Shown here piece after piece: positions 26,183 through 33,298 of a stretch of DNA of 64,000 nt. This stretch comes from Clostridia bacterium (lineage in GTDB: Bacteria > Bacillota > Clostridia > Oscillospirales > Acutalibacteraceae). The stretch's first letter is position 1. Each line of letters starts with the position of its first letter. The notes below the pieces were generated by a model. The model was not told where the DNA came from. It saw only the letters and a list, made by a program, of their open reading frames with translations, and did not search any database. The DNA is taken from positions 59,204 to 123,203 of the forward strand of contig JAFVVQ010000059.1 in the NCBI GenBank assembly GCA_017502085.1, given 5' to 3'. The translations under genes were made by a program, and so were the position numbers.

Positions 26183-27079
26183 TTATCTGCCGATTGCCAT
26201 TGCGTATTCTTCTCTGAGTTCATCTTTGACAATTCCCTTAAGAAGATTGAGGGAGAGGATTTCGTTGGACTTCATATAATCCTGTGCCATAAAGTCGCCG
26301 ACTATGATATTGGCCCTGTCAAGCTTCAAGGGGTCGGATGCAATGTCCGAAATTATCTGCGAAAAATACGGTCTTATCATTTTATCGAGGTCATCGGGCC
26401 ATTTCAGCCAACCGTTTTCTGTGCCCGGGTTTGGAGTAAGCTGCGTCTGGAATCCAAAGAAACTGTCGTCTCTGACCTCATCGAAATATTTGAAAATAAC
26501 CTTCGAGAACTTCTCGGGACTTAAACCGTAAACATCCGCTGCCCAGGGGTAATCGAAAGGACAGTTCACGCTGAAATCGTATTCCGATTTTCCGTTGATA
26601 AGTACGTACTTTTTACCTGCTTTTCTTAAGTCTCCTATGGTGAGATTCGCAATATCCGACACGTCGGTAAGAGCGTATTTTTCGGGGTTAAGATACTTTC
26701 TGATAAGACGGTTTGCCTCTGCTGTGTTACTGTTATAGCTGAGTCTGATCGGGCCTATCGCCTGATTCATATAGGTCTGGAGACTGATGATAAAAAACTC
26801 ATTGCTCTCGTCAAGAATTCTTTTGAGGTCACGGAACATTTCTTCCGCAGGGATGCCCTTCACGAGACCGTGCGCAACGAAAAGTCTGCCCTTTTTATCG
26901 GCCTTAATTCTCAGGTCAAACATTCTCAGACCATGCTCATACTGCTCATAAAGTGAGTCCTTCTGACAGCACGCAAATTTGTTCATACGGATTGTCGAAG
27001 AATTGTGGGAGCCGGGAGTTGCAATCCTTGTTATCTTTGTATCGTCCTTGATATATGACATCCAGTTCTTATAGAACAT
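26183..27079 (-). CDS. PI-PLC X-domain-like phosphodiesterase without signal peptide
   Basis: A 298-residue protein resembling bacterial phosphatidylinositol-specific phospholipase C. His25 in ATPGSHNSST and His70 in FVAHGLVKG align with the two catalytic histidines, and MFDLRIKADKKGRLF lies between them as expected. Late blocks GFQTQLTPNPGTENGW and NIIVGDFMAQDY follow the family layout. Unlike secreted PI-PLCs there is no signal peptide, so it should be cytosolic or use another export route. It ends the unit after the RlmI-like gene, only 3 bp away, and is likely co-transcribed with it. Confidence 0.75.
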   Translation of the reverse strand: MFYKNWMSYIKDDTKITRIATPGSHNSSTIRMNKFACCQKDSLYEQYEHGLRMFDLRIKADKKGRLFVAHGLVKGIPAEEMFRDLKRILDESNEFFIISLQTYMNQAIGPIRLSYNSNTAEANRLIRKYLNPEKYALTDVSDIANLTIGDLRKAGKKYVLINGKSEYDFSVNCPFDYPWAADVYGLSPEKFSKVIFKYFDEVRDDSFFGFQTQLTPNPGTENGWLKWPDDLDKMIRPYFSQIISDIASDPLKLDRANIIVGDFMAQDYMKSNEILSLNLLKGIVKDELREEYAMAIGR

Positions 27080-27082
27080 ATT

Positions 27083-28306
27083 TTACACCACCTGAAAAAT
27101 ATAGAATTTGAGATAATCCGTTTCAGGAACATTCCATAAAACGGGATGGTCACAGCATTGCTGACGAGCCTCAATCTGCTTGAGCTGAACACCCGCATCG
27201 GCAGCGGCATCGTGAAGCATTTTCACAAACAGATCGTTCCTCATAAAGTGGGAGCAGGAGCAGGTTGCGAGGTAGCCGCCTCTGGGCAAGAGCTTCATTG
27301 CTCTGTAATTTATTTCCTTGTATCCTCTTTCCGCATTTTTGACGGTTTTACGGCTTTTGGTGAATGCGGGAGGATCAAGAATGATGAAATCATAGGGTTT
27401 ACCGCCCTGTTTTTCAAGCTCGGGAAGCAAATCAAAAACGTCCGCCGCAAGAAATTCCATTCTGCCGTCAAGGTTGTTGCGGATTGCGTTTTGTCTTGCC
27501 ATATCTACTGCAGACTCCGAAATATCAACCGCAGTTACTTTTTCCGCACCGCCCATAGCGGCATTGAGAGCAAACGAACCCGTATGCGTGAAGCAGTCAA
27601 GCACCTTTTTGCCTTTCGCAATCTTCGAAACGGCAAGTCTGTTATATTTTTGGTCAAGGAAGAAGCCTGTTTTCTGTCCGTTTTCGAAATCGACACCGTA
27701 GATAATTCCGTTTTCACAGATTTCGGTGACTGTTGAATCGATATGAGGAATTCCCTCATACCAGCCTTTGTATTCTTCAAGACCTTCAAGCGCTCTTATC
27801 GCAACGTCATTTCTCTCATAGACACCGCGGACGTTTTCACCCATATCGGTGAGTGTTTTCACAACGGCTTTGTAGATGATATCCTTTATCTTATCCATAC
27901 CGTAAGAAAGGACCTGGGTAACGATAATATCGGAAAATCTGTCGACAGTCAGTCCGGGCAGACCGTCTGCTTCACCGAAAACAAGACGGCAACTAGCGAA
28001 ATCATCGCCCATAACGGTTTTGCGGTATTCGATTGCATACCTGATTCTTCTCTCCCAGAATGCGGATGAGAATTTTTCGTTTGCGTTTGACGAGATAACT
28101 CTGACTCTGATTTTACTGTTGAGGCTGAGAAATCCGGTGCCAAGATACGAACCCTTCTGCGAAACAACGTCGACAAGGCAGCCATTTTCAGGCGCACCGA
28201 AACTCTCGGTTATTTCAGCATCATATACCCAGGGATGACCTTTTTTGAGCGACGCCTCCGCCTTTTTTGTGACGGTAACTATCGGAAAATTACGTTTGGA
28301 TTTCAT
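27083..28306 (-). CDS. Class I SAM-dependent rRNA methyltransferase, RlmI-like
   Basis: A PUA-domain plus Rossmann methyltransferase of the RlmI/YwbD group, which makes 5-methylcytosine in 23S rRNA. The N-terminus has KKGHPWVYDAEI (PUA domain), then GLTVDRFSD, the SAM motif VLDCFTHTGSFALNAA, and the catalytic LDPPAFTKS with TCSCSHFM. I choose ATG 28306 (MKSKRNFPIV, 407 residues) because relatives begin this way. A GTG at 28348 would add 14 unusual residues, and neither start has a strong ribosome binding site. Its exact rRNA position is inferred from the family only. Confidence 0.85.
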   Translation of the reverse strand: MKSKRNFPIVTVTKKAEASLKKGHPWVYDAEITESFGAPENGCLVDVVSQKGSYLGTGFLSLNSKIRVRVISSNANEKFSSAFWERRIRYAIEYRKTVMGDDFASCRLVFGEADGLPGLTVDRFSDIIVTQVLSYGMDKIKDIIYKAVVKTLTDMGENVRGVYERNDVAIRALEGLEEYKGWYEGIPHIDSTVTEICENGIIYGVDFENGQKTGFFLDQKYNRLAVSKIAKGKKVLDCFTHTGSFALNAAMGGAEKVTAVDISESAVDMARQNAIRNNLDGRMEFLAADVFDLLPELEKQGGKPYDFIILDPPAFTKSRKTVKNAERGYKEINYRAMKLLPRGGYLATCSCSHFMRNDLFVKMLHDAAADAGVQLKQIEARQQCCDHPVLWNVPETDYLKFYIFQVV

Positions 28307-28530
28307 AAAAATAAAAATTCGCCCGGTTTGAAATCGGACACCTTTCACTGCATTATTATTTAAATAATATCACACTGCAAATGCCATTGTCAACCGAAGA
28401 CGGATGCAAGATTTATTCCGTCAAAACAACAAAATTCACAGCTATCCTCAAATCAGTAAAATTCAGGATGGTAAAATGAAAAAATATACAAAATTATTTC
28501 GAATTGACTTAAAAATTTGTAAAATTACCG

Positions 28531-28559
28531 TAGCATTTTTTTATATTATATGATATAAT
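28531..28559 (+). promoter_or_regulatory. Promoter of the hydrogenase operon
   Basis: Extended -10 TGATATAAT (28551-28559). The -35 at 17 bp (TAGCAT) is poor, so the extended -10 or an activator must carry recognition. The leader to the first ATG is about 85 nt. The rest of the gap 28307-28530 is AT-rich with no gene seen. Confidence 0.6.
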
Positions 28560-28650
28560 CTTATAGAATGCATAAATGTGTATTGTTTATGCATTTCTTA
28601 TCCTAGTTTTTAAAGCAGCTATTAAAATACTACTCAGGAGGAATGGCGAA

Positions 28651-29145
28651 ATGCTTAAGAAAATCAGTAACATCCCCTTCGCCGGCACAGCCGAGCAGGA
28701 AGCTCAGCTCAAGGCTCTTATGGCAGGCTGCAAGGGCGACAGAAGCATGCTTATGCATGTTATGCAGGAGGCACAGAACATCTACGGTTATCTGCCCATC
28801 GAAGTTCAGAAGATGATTGCAGAGGGTATGGATGTTCCGCTCGAAAAGGTTTACGGCGTTGCAACTTTCTATGCGCTGTTTTCACTTTCCCCCAAGGGCA
28901 AATACAACGTTTCGGTTTGCCTCGGTACTGCTTGCTACGTTAAGGGCTCGCAGGAAATCCTCGACAAAATTTGTGAGGTTCTCGGCATTGCTCCCGGCGA
29001 ATGCACATCCGACCTCAAGTTTTCTGTTGAAGCTTGCCGTTGCATCGGTGCTTGCGGTCTTGCTCCCGTATTCACAATCAACGATGATGTTTACGGCAGA
29101 GTTACTCCCGACGAAATTCCTGAAATTCTCGCAAAATATCAGTAA
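28651..29145 (+). CDS. hydC: NAD-linked [FeFe] hydrogenase subunit, NuoE/HydC-like
   Basis: A 164-residue thioredoxin-fold [2Fe-2S] protein homologous to NuoE and to the gamma subunit of trimeric hydrogenases. Cluster cysteines are Cys90 and Cys95 (CLGTAC) and Cys131 and Cys135 (CIGAC). It passes electrons between the FMN subunit and the hydrogenase. ATG 28651 is ten bases after AGGAGG. It is first in a ten-gene run that ends with hydA; the three core hydrogenase genes are separated by the signalling genes described below. Confidence 0.9.
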   Translation: MLKKISNIPFAGTAEQEAQLKALMAGCKGDRSMLMHVMQEAQNIYGYLPIEVQKMIAEGMDVPLEKVYGVATFYALFSLSPKGKYNVSVCLGTACYVKGSQEILDKICEVLGIAPGECTSDLKFSVEACRCIGACGLAPVFTINDDVYGRVTPDEIPEILAKYQ

Positions 29146-29188
29146 TCCCCGATAACGGTCAATAATCTGAAAAACCGAGGGATGTCAA

Positions 29189-29545
29189 ATGACAATTAAC
29201 AACATCAAAGAATTGCTCGGCGCCCAGGTGCTTTGCGGTAACGAAAACCTGAGCAAAGACGTTCATTCAGCCTGTGGCAGCGATATGATGAGCGACGTTC
29301 TGGCTTACGTCAAAGACCAGGCGGTGCTTCTCACGGGGCTTGTCAATGCACAGGTTATCAGAACCGCAGAAATGATGGATATGCTCTGCGTGGTTTTCGT
29401 AAGATCAAAGCAGCCTTCAAAGGAAATGCTTGACCTCGCAGAAGAATGCGGCATCGCTGTTATGACTACGCCATTGCGTATGTACGATGCCTGCGGCCTC
29501 CTCTACTCCAACGGTCTTACGGGAAACGGTATCCCGAATGTCTGA
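29189..29545 (+). CDS. DRTGG-domain-like small protein
   Basis: A 118-residue protein (INNIKELLGAQVLCGNENLS..., then AVLLTGLVNAQVIRTAEMMD and CGIAVMTTPLRMYDACG). The pattern fits the DRTGG domain found in several [FeFe]-hydrogenase and CBS-domain proteins; its ligand is not established. A second, related protein is encoded at 31273-31599. Its end overlaps the next ORF by 8 bp, so the two are translationally coupled. Probably part of a sensing module for the hydrogenase. Annotation rests on pattern memory, not on a search. Confidence 0.7.
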   Translation: MTINNIKELLGAQVLCGNENLSKDVHSACGSDMMSDVLAYVKDQAVLLTGLVNAQVIRTAEMMDMLCVVFVRSKQPSKEMLDLAEECGIAVMTTPLRMYDACGLLYSNGLTGNGIPNV

Positions 29546-29960
29546 TACATTAACTTTCCATTTCGACGTTGACGGCGAAAACTTTACTTCGGCAGGTCAG
29601 GCTTCCGTGCAGGTCAAAAAGAATCTGCGTCAGTTAGGCTTCGACCCCGAAACCATCCGCAGGGTTTCAATCGCCATGTACGAAGGCGAGATAAATATGG
29701 TTATCCATGCGGGCGGCGGTACCGCCGATGTTACGGTTGACGACGGCTGCATCGAAATCGTTCTCTCCGATACCGGCCCCGGTATCGCAAACATTGAGCA
29801 GGCTATGCAGGAGGGCTTCTCCACCGCACCCGATAATATCCGCACTCTCGGATTCGGTGCCGGTATGGGTCTGCCGAATATGAAAAGATACACCGACTAT
29901 ATGCATATTGATTCGGTTGTCGGCGAGGGCACAACAATAACGATGAAAGTCAATTATTGA
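29538..29960 (+). CDS. Anti-sigma-factor-type HATPase (RsbW-like)
   Basis: A 140-residue GHKL ATPase with the N-box-like YEGEINMVIHA (~52-62), G1 DTGPGIAN and G2 GAGMGLPNMKRY. There is no phosphoacceptor histidine domain or sensor, as in SpoIIAB/RsbW serine kinases. ATG 29538 lies within the end of the DRTGG gene. In hydrogenase loci of Clostridia such small ATPases accompany HydS-like proteins and are thought to relay a redox signal, perhaps by phosphorylating a partner. The partner is not apparent here. Confidence 0.82.
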   Translation: MSDTLTFHFDVDGENFTSAGQASVQVKKNLRQLGFDPETIRRVSIAMYEGEINMVIHAGGGTADVTVDDGCIEIVLSDTGPGIANIEQAMQEGFSTAPDNIRTLGFGAGMGLPNMKRYTDYMHIDSVVGEGTTITMKVNY

Positions 29961-29987
29961 CCCCGCCGCTGAAAGGATAGTATTTAG

Positions 29988-31286
29988 ATGAATACCTATA
30001 TCCATTCCGTATCGCTCGATCCGAGTAAATGCACGGGTTGCACAACCTGTATGAAGCATTGCCCCACCGAGGCAATCCGCGTACGCAACGGCTGTGCAGA
30101 AATCGATCCCGAGCGATGCATCGATTGCGGTGAATGCATCCGCAATTGTGATAACAGCGCAAAGAAAAGCGTTTGCAACACCTTTGACGAAATCAAGAAG
30201 TTCAAGTATAAAATCGCACTCCCCGCCCCCGCACTCTTCGCGCAGTTCGATAACCTTGATAATATCGACTACGTGCTCCAGGGTCTGCTTGATATCGGCT
30301 TTGATGATGTTTTCGAGGTATCCAAGGCGGCTGAAATAGTTTCGGCTTACACCAGAATCTATCTTCAGACGGAGGGTATCAAAAAACCCGTTATCAGTAC
30401 GGCGTGTCCCGTAATAACAAGACTCATCGGTCTGCGATTCCCCTTCCTGAAAGACAACCTTATGCCTCTGCTTCCTCCAATGGAGGTTGCCGCTTCAATG
30501 GCAAGAGAGATGACCCTCAGAGCCCATCCCGAGCTTAAAAGCGAGGATATCGGAATCTGCTTCATTTCACCCTGCCCCGCAAAAGCCAGTTATGCAAAAA
30601 ACGGTTTCGGAAGTTATAAGAGTGAGGTTGATCTTGTCGTTTCAATGAGTGAGGTTTATTTCCTTCTGATCAATGTTATGAACAGAGACAAACCTATCAC
30701 GCTCAACACTCAGGCAGGCAGAATCGGTCTGAGTTGGGCAATCTGCGGCGGCGAAGGCTCCGCGTTGCTGAATGATAAAATCCTGGCGGCTGACGGCATC
30801 AACAACGTCATCTCCGTTCTCGACCAGATCGAAGACGGTAACATCCCGCCCATTGATTTCGTTGAACTCAACGCCTGTCCCGGCGGCTGTGTGGGAGGTG
30901 TTCTCACCATCGAAAATCCCTACATAGCAAAAAACAGACTTCACACTTTAAGGCGCTATATGCCGATTTCACTCAATTCCATGCCCGAGAATGAACACTT
31001 CATTCCTGAAAAACGCTTCTTCACCGATTATCCCAAGTATCAGCCTCTCAACAGGCTGAGCGATAATATCGGTGAATCGATGAGGCTGATGGCACAGATT
31101 CAGCAGGTACGCAAGTCCCTGCCCGGAATTGACTGCGGCTCCTGCGGTGCTCCCACCTGCAGAGCCTTTGCCGAGGATATTGTTCTCGGTCATGCAGACA
31201 GAAACGACTGCATCATCGCCTATAAAGACCTCTTCAAAAAGTATCTCGAAAACCGCAGCGGAGGTGATGACAGTGAAGGTCAGTGA
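29988..31286 (+). CDS. Sensory-type [FeFe] hydrogenase homologue (HydS-like)
   Basis: A 432-residue iron-sulfur protein. Two [4Fe-4S] ferredoxin motifs come first (Cys15-18-21-25 and Cys44-47-50-54). They are followed by a hydrogenase-like core and a C-terminal four-Cys cluster domain (Cys383, 386, 391, 408; CGSCGAPTC). The H-cluster motifs are degenerate yet keep their cysteines: TACPVI (Cys140), SPCPAK (Cys196) and NACPGGC (Cys297, 301). The catalytic hydrogenase in this operon has TSCSPGW, MPCTAKKFE and MACPGGCVNGG. There is no PAS domain. Together with the neighbouring ATPases this fits an H2 or redox sensor rather than a turnover enzyme. That role is inference. Confidence 0.82.
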   Translation: MNTYIHSVSLDPSKCTGCTTCMKHCPTEAIRVRNGCAEIDPERCIDCGECIRNCDNSAKKSVCNTFDEIKKFKYKIALPAPALFAQFDNLDNIDYVLQGLLDIGFDDVFEVSKAAEIVSAYTRIYLQTEGIKKPVISTACPVITRLIGLRFPFLKDNLMPLLPPMEVAASMAREMTLRAHPELKSEDIGICFISPCPAKASYAKNGFGSYKSEVDLVVSMSEVYFLLINVMNRDKPITLNTQAGRIGLSWAICGGEGSALLNDKILAADGINNVISVLDQIEDGNIPPIDFVELNACPGGCVGGVLTIENPYIAKNRLHTLRRYMPISLNSMPENEHFIPEKRFFTDYPKYQPLNRLSDNIGESMRLMAQIQQVRKSLPGIDCGSCGAPTCRAFAEDIVLGHADRNDCIIAYKDLFKKYLENRSGGDDSEGQ

Positions 31287-31599
31287 AATTGCTTCAACTG
31301 AAGGCTTTGGCATTGTTTCTCTCCCTGACGGGGAAAGAGAAATCTGCGGTGTTTATATCGGCGATCTGCTCAGCTGGGTTATGGGCAGAGCAAAAGCTGA
31401 CGATGCATGGATAACGATAATGTCCAATATCAACATTGTTGCCGTTGCGTCACTTGCCGACGTTGCCTGCATCATTCTCGCCGAAGGTGTTCAGATTGAT
31501 AAGACAATCACCGAAACCGCACAGGCAAAGGGAATCAATATTCTCACCTGTACGATGCCCGCTTACGAGGCGGCAAAAACATTTTTCGGGAAACTTTGA
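31273..31599 (+). CDS. Second DRTGG-like small protein
   Basis: A 108-residue protein (KVSEIASTEGFGIVSLP, NINIVAVASLADVACIILAEG, GINILTCTMPAYEAAKTFFG) that resembles the DRTGG-like protein at 29189-29545 in its last two thirds. I choose GTG 31273, which has GGAGG eight bases upstream; ATG 31267 is too close to that site. The start lies inside the end of the HydS-like gene, so translation is coupled. A companion ligand-binding subunit for the sensor is a reasonable guess. Confidence 0.65.
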   Translation: MKVSEIASTEGFGIVSLPDGEREICGVYIGDLLSWVMGRAKADDAWITIMSNINIVAVASLADVACIILAEGVQIDKTITETAQAKGINILTCTMPAYEAAKTFFGKL

Positions 31600-31600
31600 T

Positions 31601-32332
31601 ATGAGAGATTATTATTATGACCTTCATATTCATTCGTGCTTATCCCCTTGCGGCGATGACGATATGACTCCCAACAACATCGCAGGTATGGGAGTCGTTG
31701 CAAAGCTCGACATTATGGCTCTCACAGACCATAACACTTGCCGCAACTGTCCCGCATTCTTCAAAGCAGCCAAAGCAAACGGTATTATTCCCGTTGCAGG
31801 TATGGAACTGACAACAGCGGAGGATATCCACCTCGTATGCCTCTTTGAAAGGCTGGAGGATGCGCTGAATTTTGATGCTGCCGTAAACGAAAAACGCATA
31901 CCGTTCAGAAACCGTGTAGATATCTTCGGCGAACAGATAATAATGAACGAAAATGACGAGGTTATCGGAATTGAAGAAAACCTTCTCTCCAACGCAACGC
32001 TGATTACCGTTGACGAAGCACCCGCACTTGTCGAAAGCTTCGGAGGAATCTGCTACCCTGCCCACATCGACAGAGAAGCAAACGGAATCGTTGCAACGCT
32101 CGGTATCTTCCCCGAATTTCCGTTTTTCTCCTGCGCCGAATACCACGACGGAGATAAGCGGCACGAATATGAAGAAAGATTTGAACTGCTTAAGGCAAAG
32201 CCTCACGTTGTTTCATCCGACGCCCACTATCTGTGGGATATCAGCGGCAGACTCAACTGCTTCGCTCTTGAATGCAGTGAAAATCCCGACGATATACGCA
32301 AAGCACTTTTTGAAAGGCTGAAAGGCTTATGA
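31601..32332 (+). CDS. PHP-domain metal-dependent phosphoesterase
   Basis: A 243-residue PHP-domain protein with the metal motif DLHIHSCLSPCGD near the start, ALTDHNTC, and the later CYPAHIDRE and VVSSDAHYLWDI. These histidines and aspartates form the usual trinuclear site of PHP phosphoesterases. Starts one base after the preceding stop and overlaps the next gene by 4 bp. Relatives in hydrogenase operons are common in Clostridia. Whether it hydrolyses a nucleotide, a phosphoprotein or a small metabolite is unknown; dephosphorylating the target of the nearby ATPases is one possibility. Confidence 0.82.
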   Translation: MRDYYYDLHIHSCLSPCGDDDMTPNNIAGMGVVAKLDIMALTDHNTCRNCPAFFKAAKANGIIPVAGMELTTAEDIHLVCLFERLEDALNFDAAVNEKRIPFRNRVDIFGEQIIMNENDEVIGIEENLLSNATLITVDEAPALVESFGGICYPAHIDREANGIVATLGIFPEFPFFSCAEYHDGDKRHEYEERFELLKAKPHVVSSDAHYLWDISGRLNCFALECSENPDDIRKALFERLKGL

Positions 32333-32877
32333 AAGAGTTATCGCTGAACGTTCTCGATATCGCTCAGAATTCCGTCAAGGCAAGGGCGAAAAACGTTCTC
32401 ATAAAGCTTACCGAAACCGACACCCTGCTCACGCTTGAAATCAGGGATGACGGCTGCGGAATGAGTGAGGAAATGGTTGAAAACGTAATCAACCCGTTCT
32501 GCACCACCCGAACTACCCGGAAAGTCGGTCTCGGAATACCGCTCCTCAAACTTGCCGCAGAACAGACCGGAGGCTCGGTAAAAATCGAATCCGTCAGTGA
32601 ACAGGTTGACCCTGCAAACTGCGGAACAACAGTCACGGCGGTATTTCACAAGAATCACCTCGATTTCACTCCGCTTGGTGATATCGTTTCAACCGTTACG
32701 GCTCTGATTCAGGGCTCACCCGATATCGAATGGCGGTTTGAACATCACCTTGAAAACGGAAAGGTTGAACTTGACACCAAAGAACTTCGGGAAATTCTCG
32801 GAGACGTTCCGCTTGACACTTATGAAGTTATCAAATGGATTGAAGCCTATCTGAACGAAGGCTATGATTCAATATAA
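32329..32877 (+). CDS. GHKL ATPase, histidine-kinase-like
   Basis: A 182-residue protein with the N-box LNVLDIAQNSVKARAK, G1 RDDGCGMS, a short F-box-like NPFCTTR and G2 VGLGIPLLKLAA. These are the ATP-binding parts of a sensor kinase without a dimerisation or sensing domain. The C-terminal ~60 residues are a distinct alpha-rich segment. Overlaps the PHP gene start-stop by 4 bp. It is the second standalone ATPase of the operon and differs in class from the RsbW-like one, so the locus may hold a two-step phosphorelay. Confidence 0.8.
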   Translation: MKELSLNVLDIAQNSVKARAKNVLIKLTETDTLLTLEIRDDGCGMSEEMVENVINPFCTTRTTRKVGLGIPLLKLAAEQTGGSVKIESVSEQVDPANCGTTVTAVFHKNHLDFTPLGDIVSTVTALIQGSPDIEWRFEHHLENGKVELDTKELREILGDVPLDTYEVIKWIEAYLNEGYDSI

Positions 32878-32910
32878 ACCCGTTTAATATTTAAAGAGAG
32901 GATAGATATT

Positions 32911-33282
32911 ATGAAATCATTGGCTGAACTTGCTGCCATCAGAGAAAAAATGAAGGACAAGGTTGTCCTCCGCGAAGGCAGCGGCGACATCAGAGTTGTT
33001 GTAGGTATGGCTACCTGCGGCATCGCAGCAGGCGCAAGACCCGTTCTCAACGCTTTCGTTGAAGGCGTAAGCAACGCAGGTCTCGCAGACAAGGTTATGG
33101 TTTCGCAGACAGGCTGCATCGGCGTTTGCCAGTTTGAGCCCGTTGTTGAAATCTTTGAAGCAGGCAAAGAAAAGGTTACTTACATCAAGATGACCCCCGA
33201 AAAGGCTGCAGAAGTTATTGAGAAGCATCTCAAGGGCGGCGCTCCCGTTTCGGAATACACAATCACCAACGCTATCTCATAA
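32911..33282 (+). CDS. [2Fe-2S] thioredoxin-like ferredoxin
   Basis: A 123-residue [2Fe-2S] protein of the thioredoxin-like ferredoxin type. Cluster cysteines are seen in VGMATCGIAAGA and QTGCIGVCQFEP. The N-terminal helix SLAELAAIREKMKDK is typical of small proteins encoded between NuoE- and NuoF-like hydrogenase subunits. It resembles the N-terminal domain of the next protein (QTGCFGLC) and may hand electrons to it. GAGAGGATAG precedes the ATG; the next gene follows after 16 bp. Confidence 0.85.
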   Translation: MKSLAELAAIREKMKDKVVLREGSGDIRVVVGMATCGIAAGARPVLNAFVEGVSNAGLADKVMVSQTGCIGVCQFEPVVEIFEAGKEKVTYIKMTPEKAAEVIEKHLKGGAPVSEYTITNAIS

Positions 33283-33298
33283 TGGAGGTTAAAGTAAT

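Noticed and set aside
28504-28509. TTGACT as the -35 box of the hydrogenase operon promoter
   Set aside because: No -10 element lies 16-18 bp downstream; the extended -10 at 28551 is 41 bp away.
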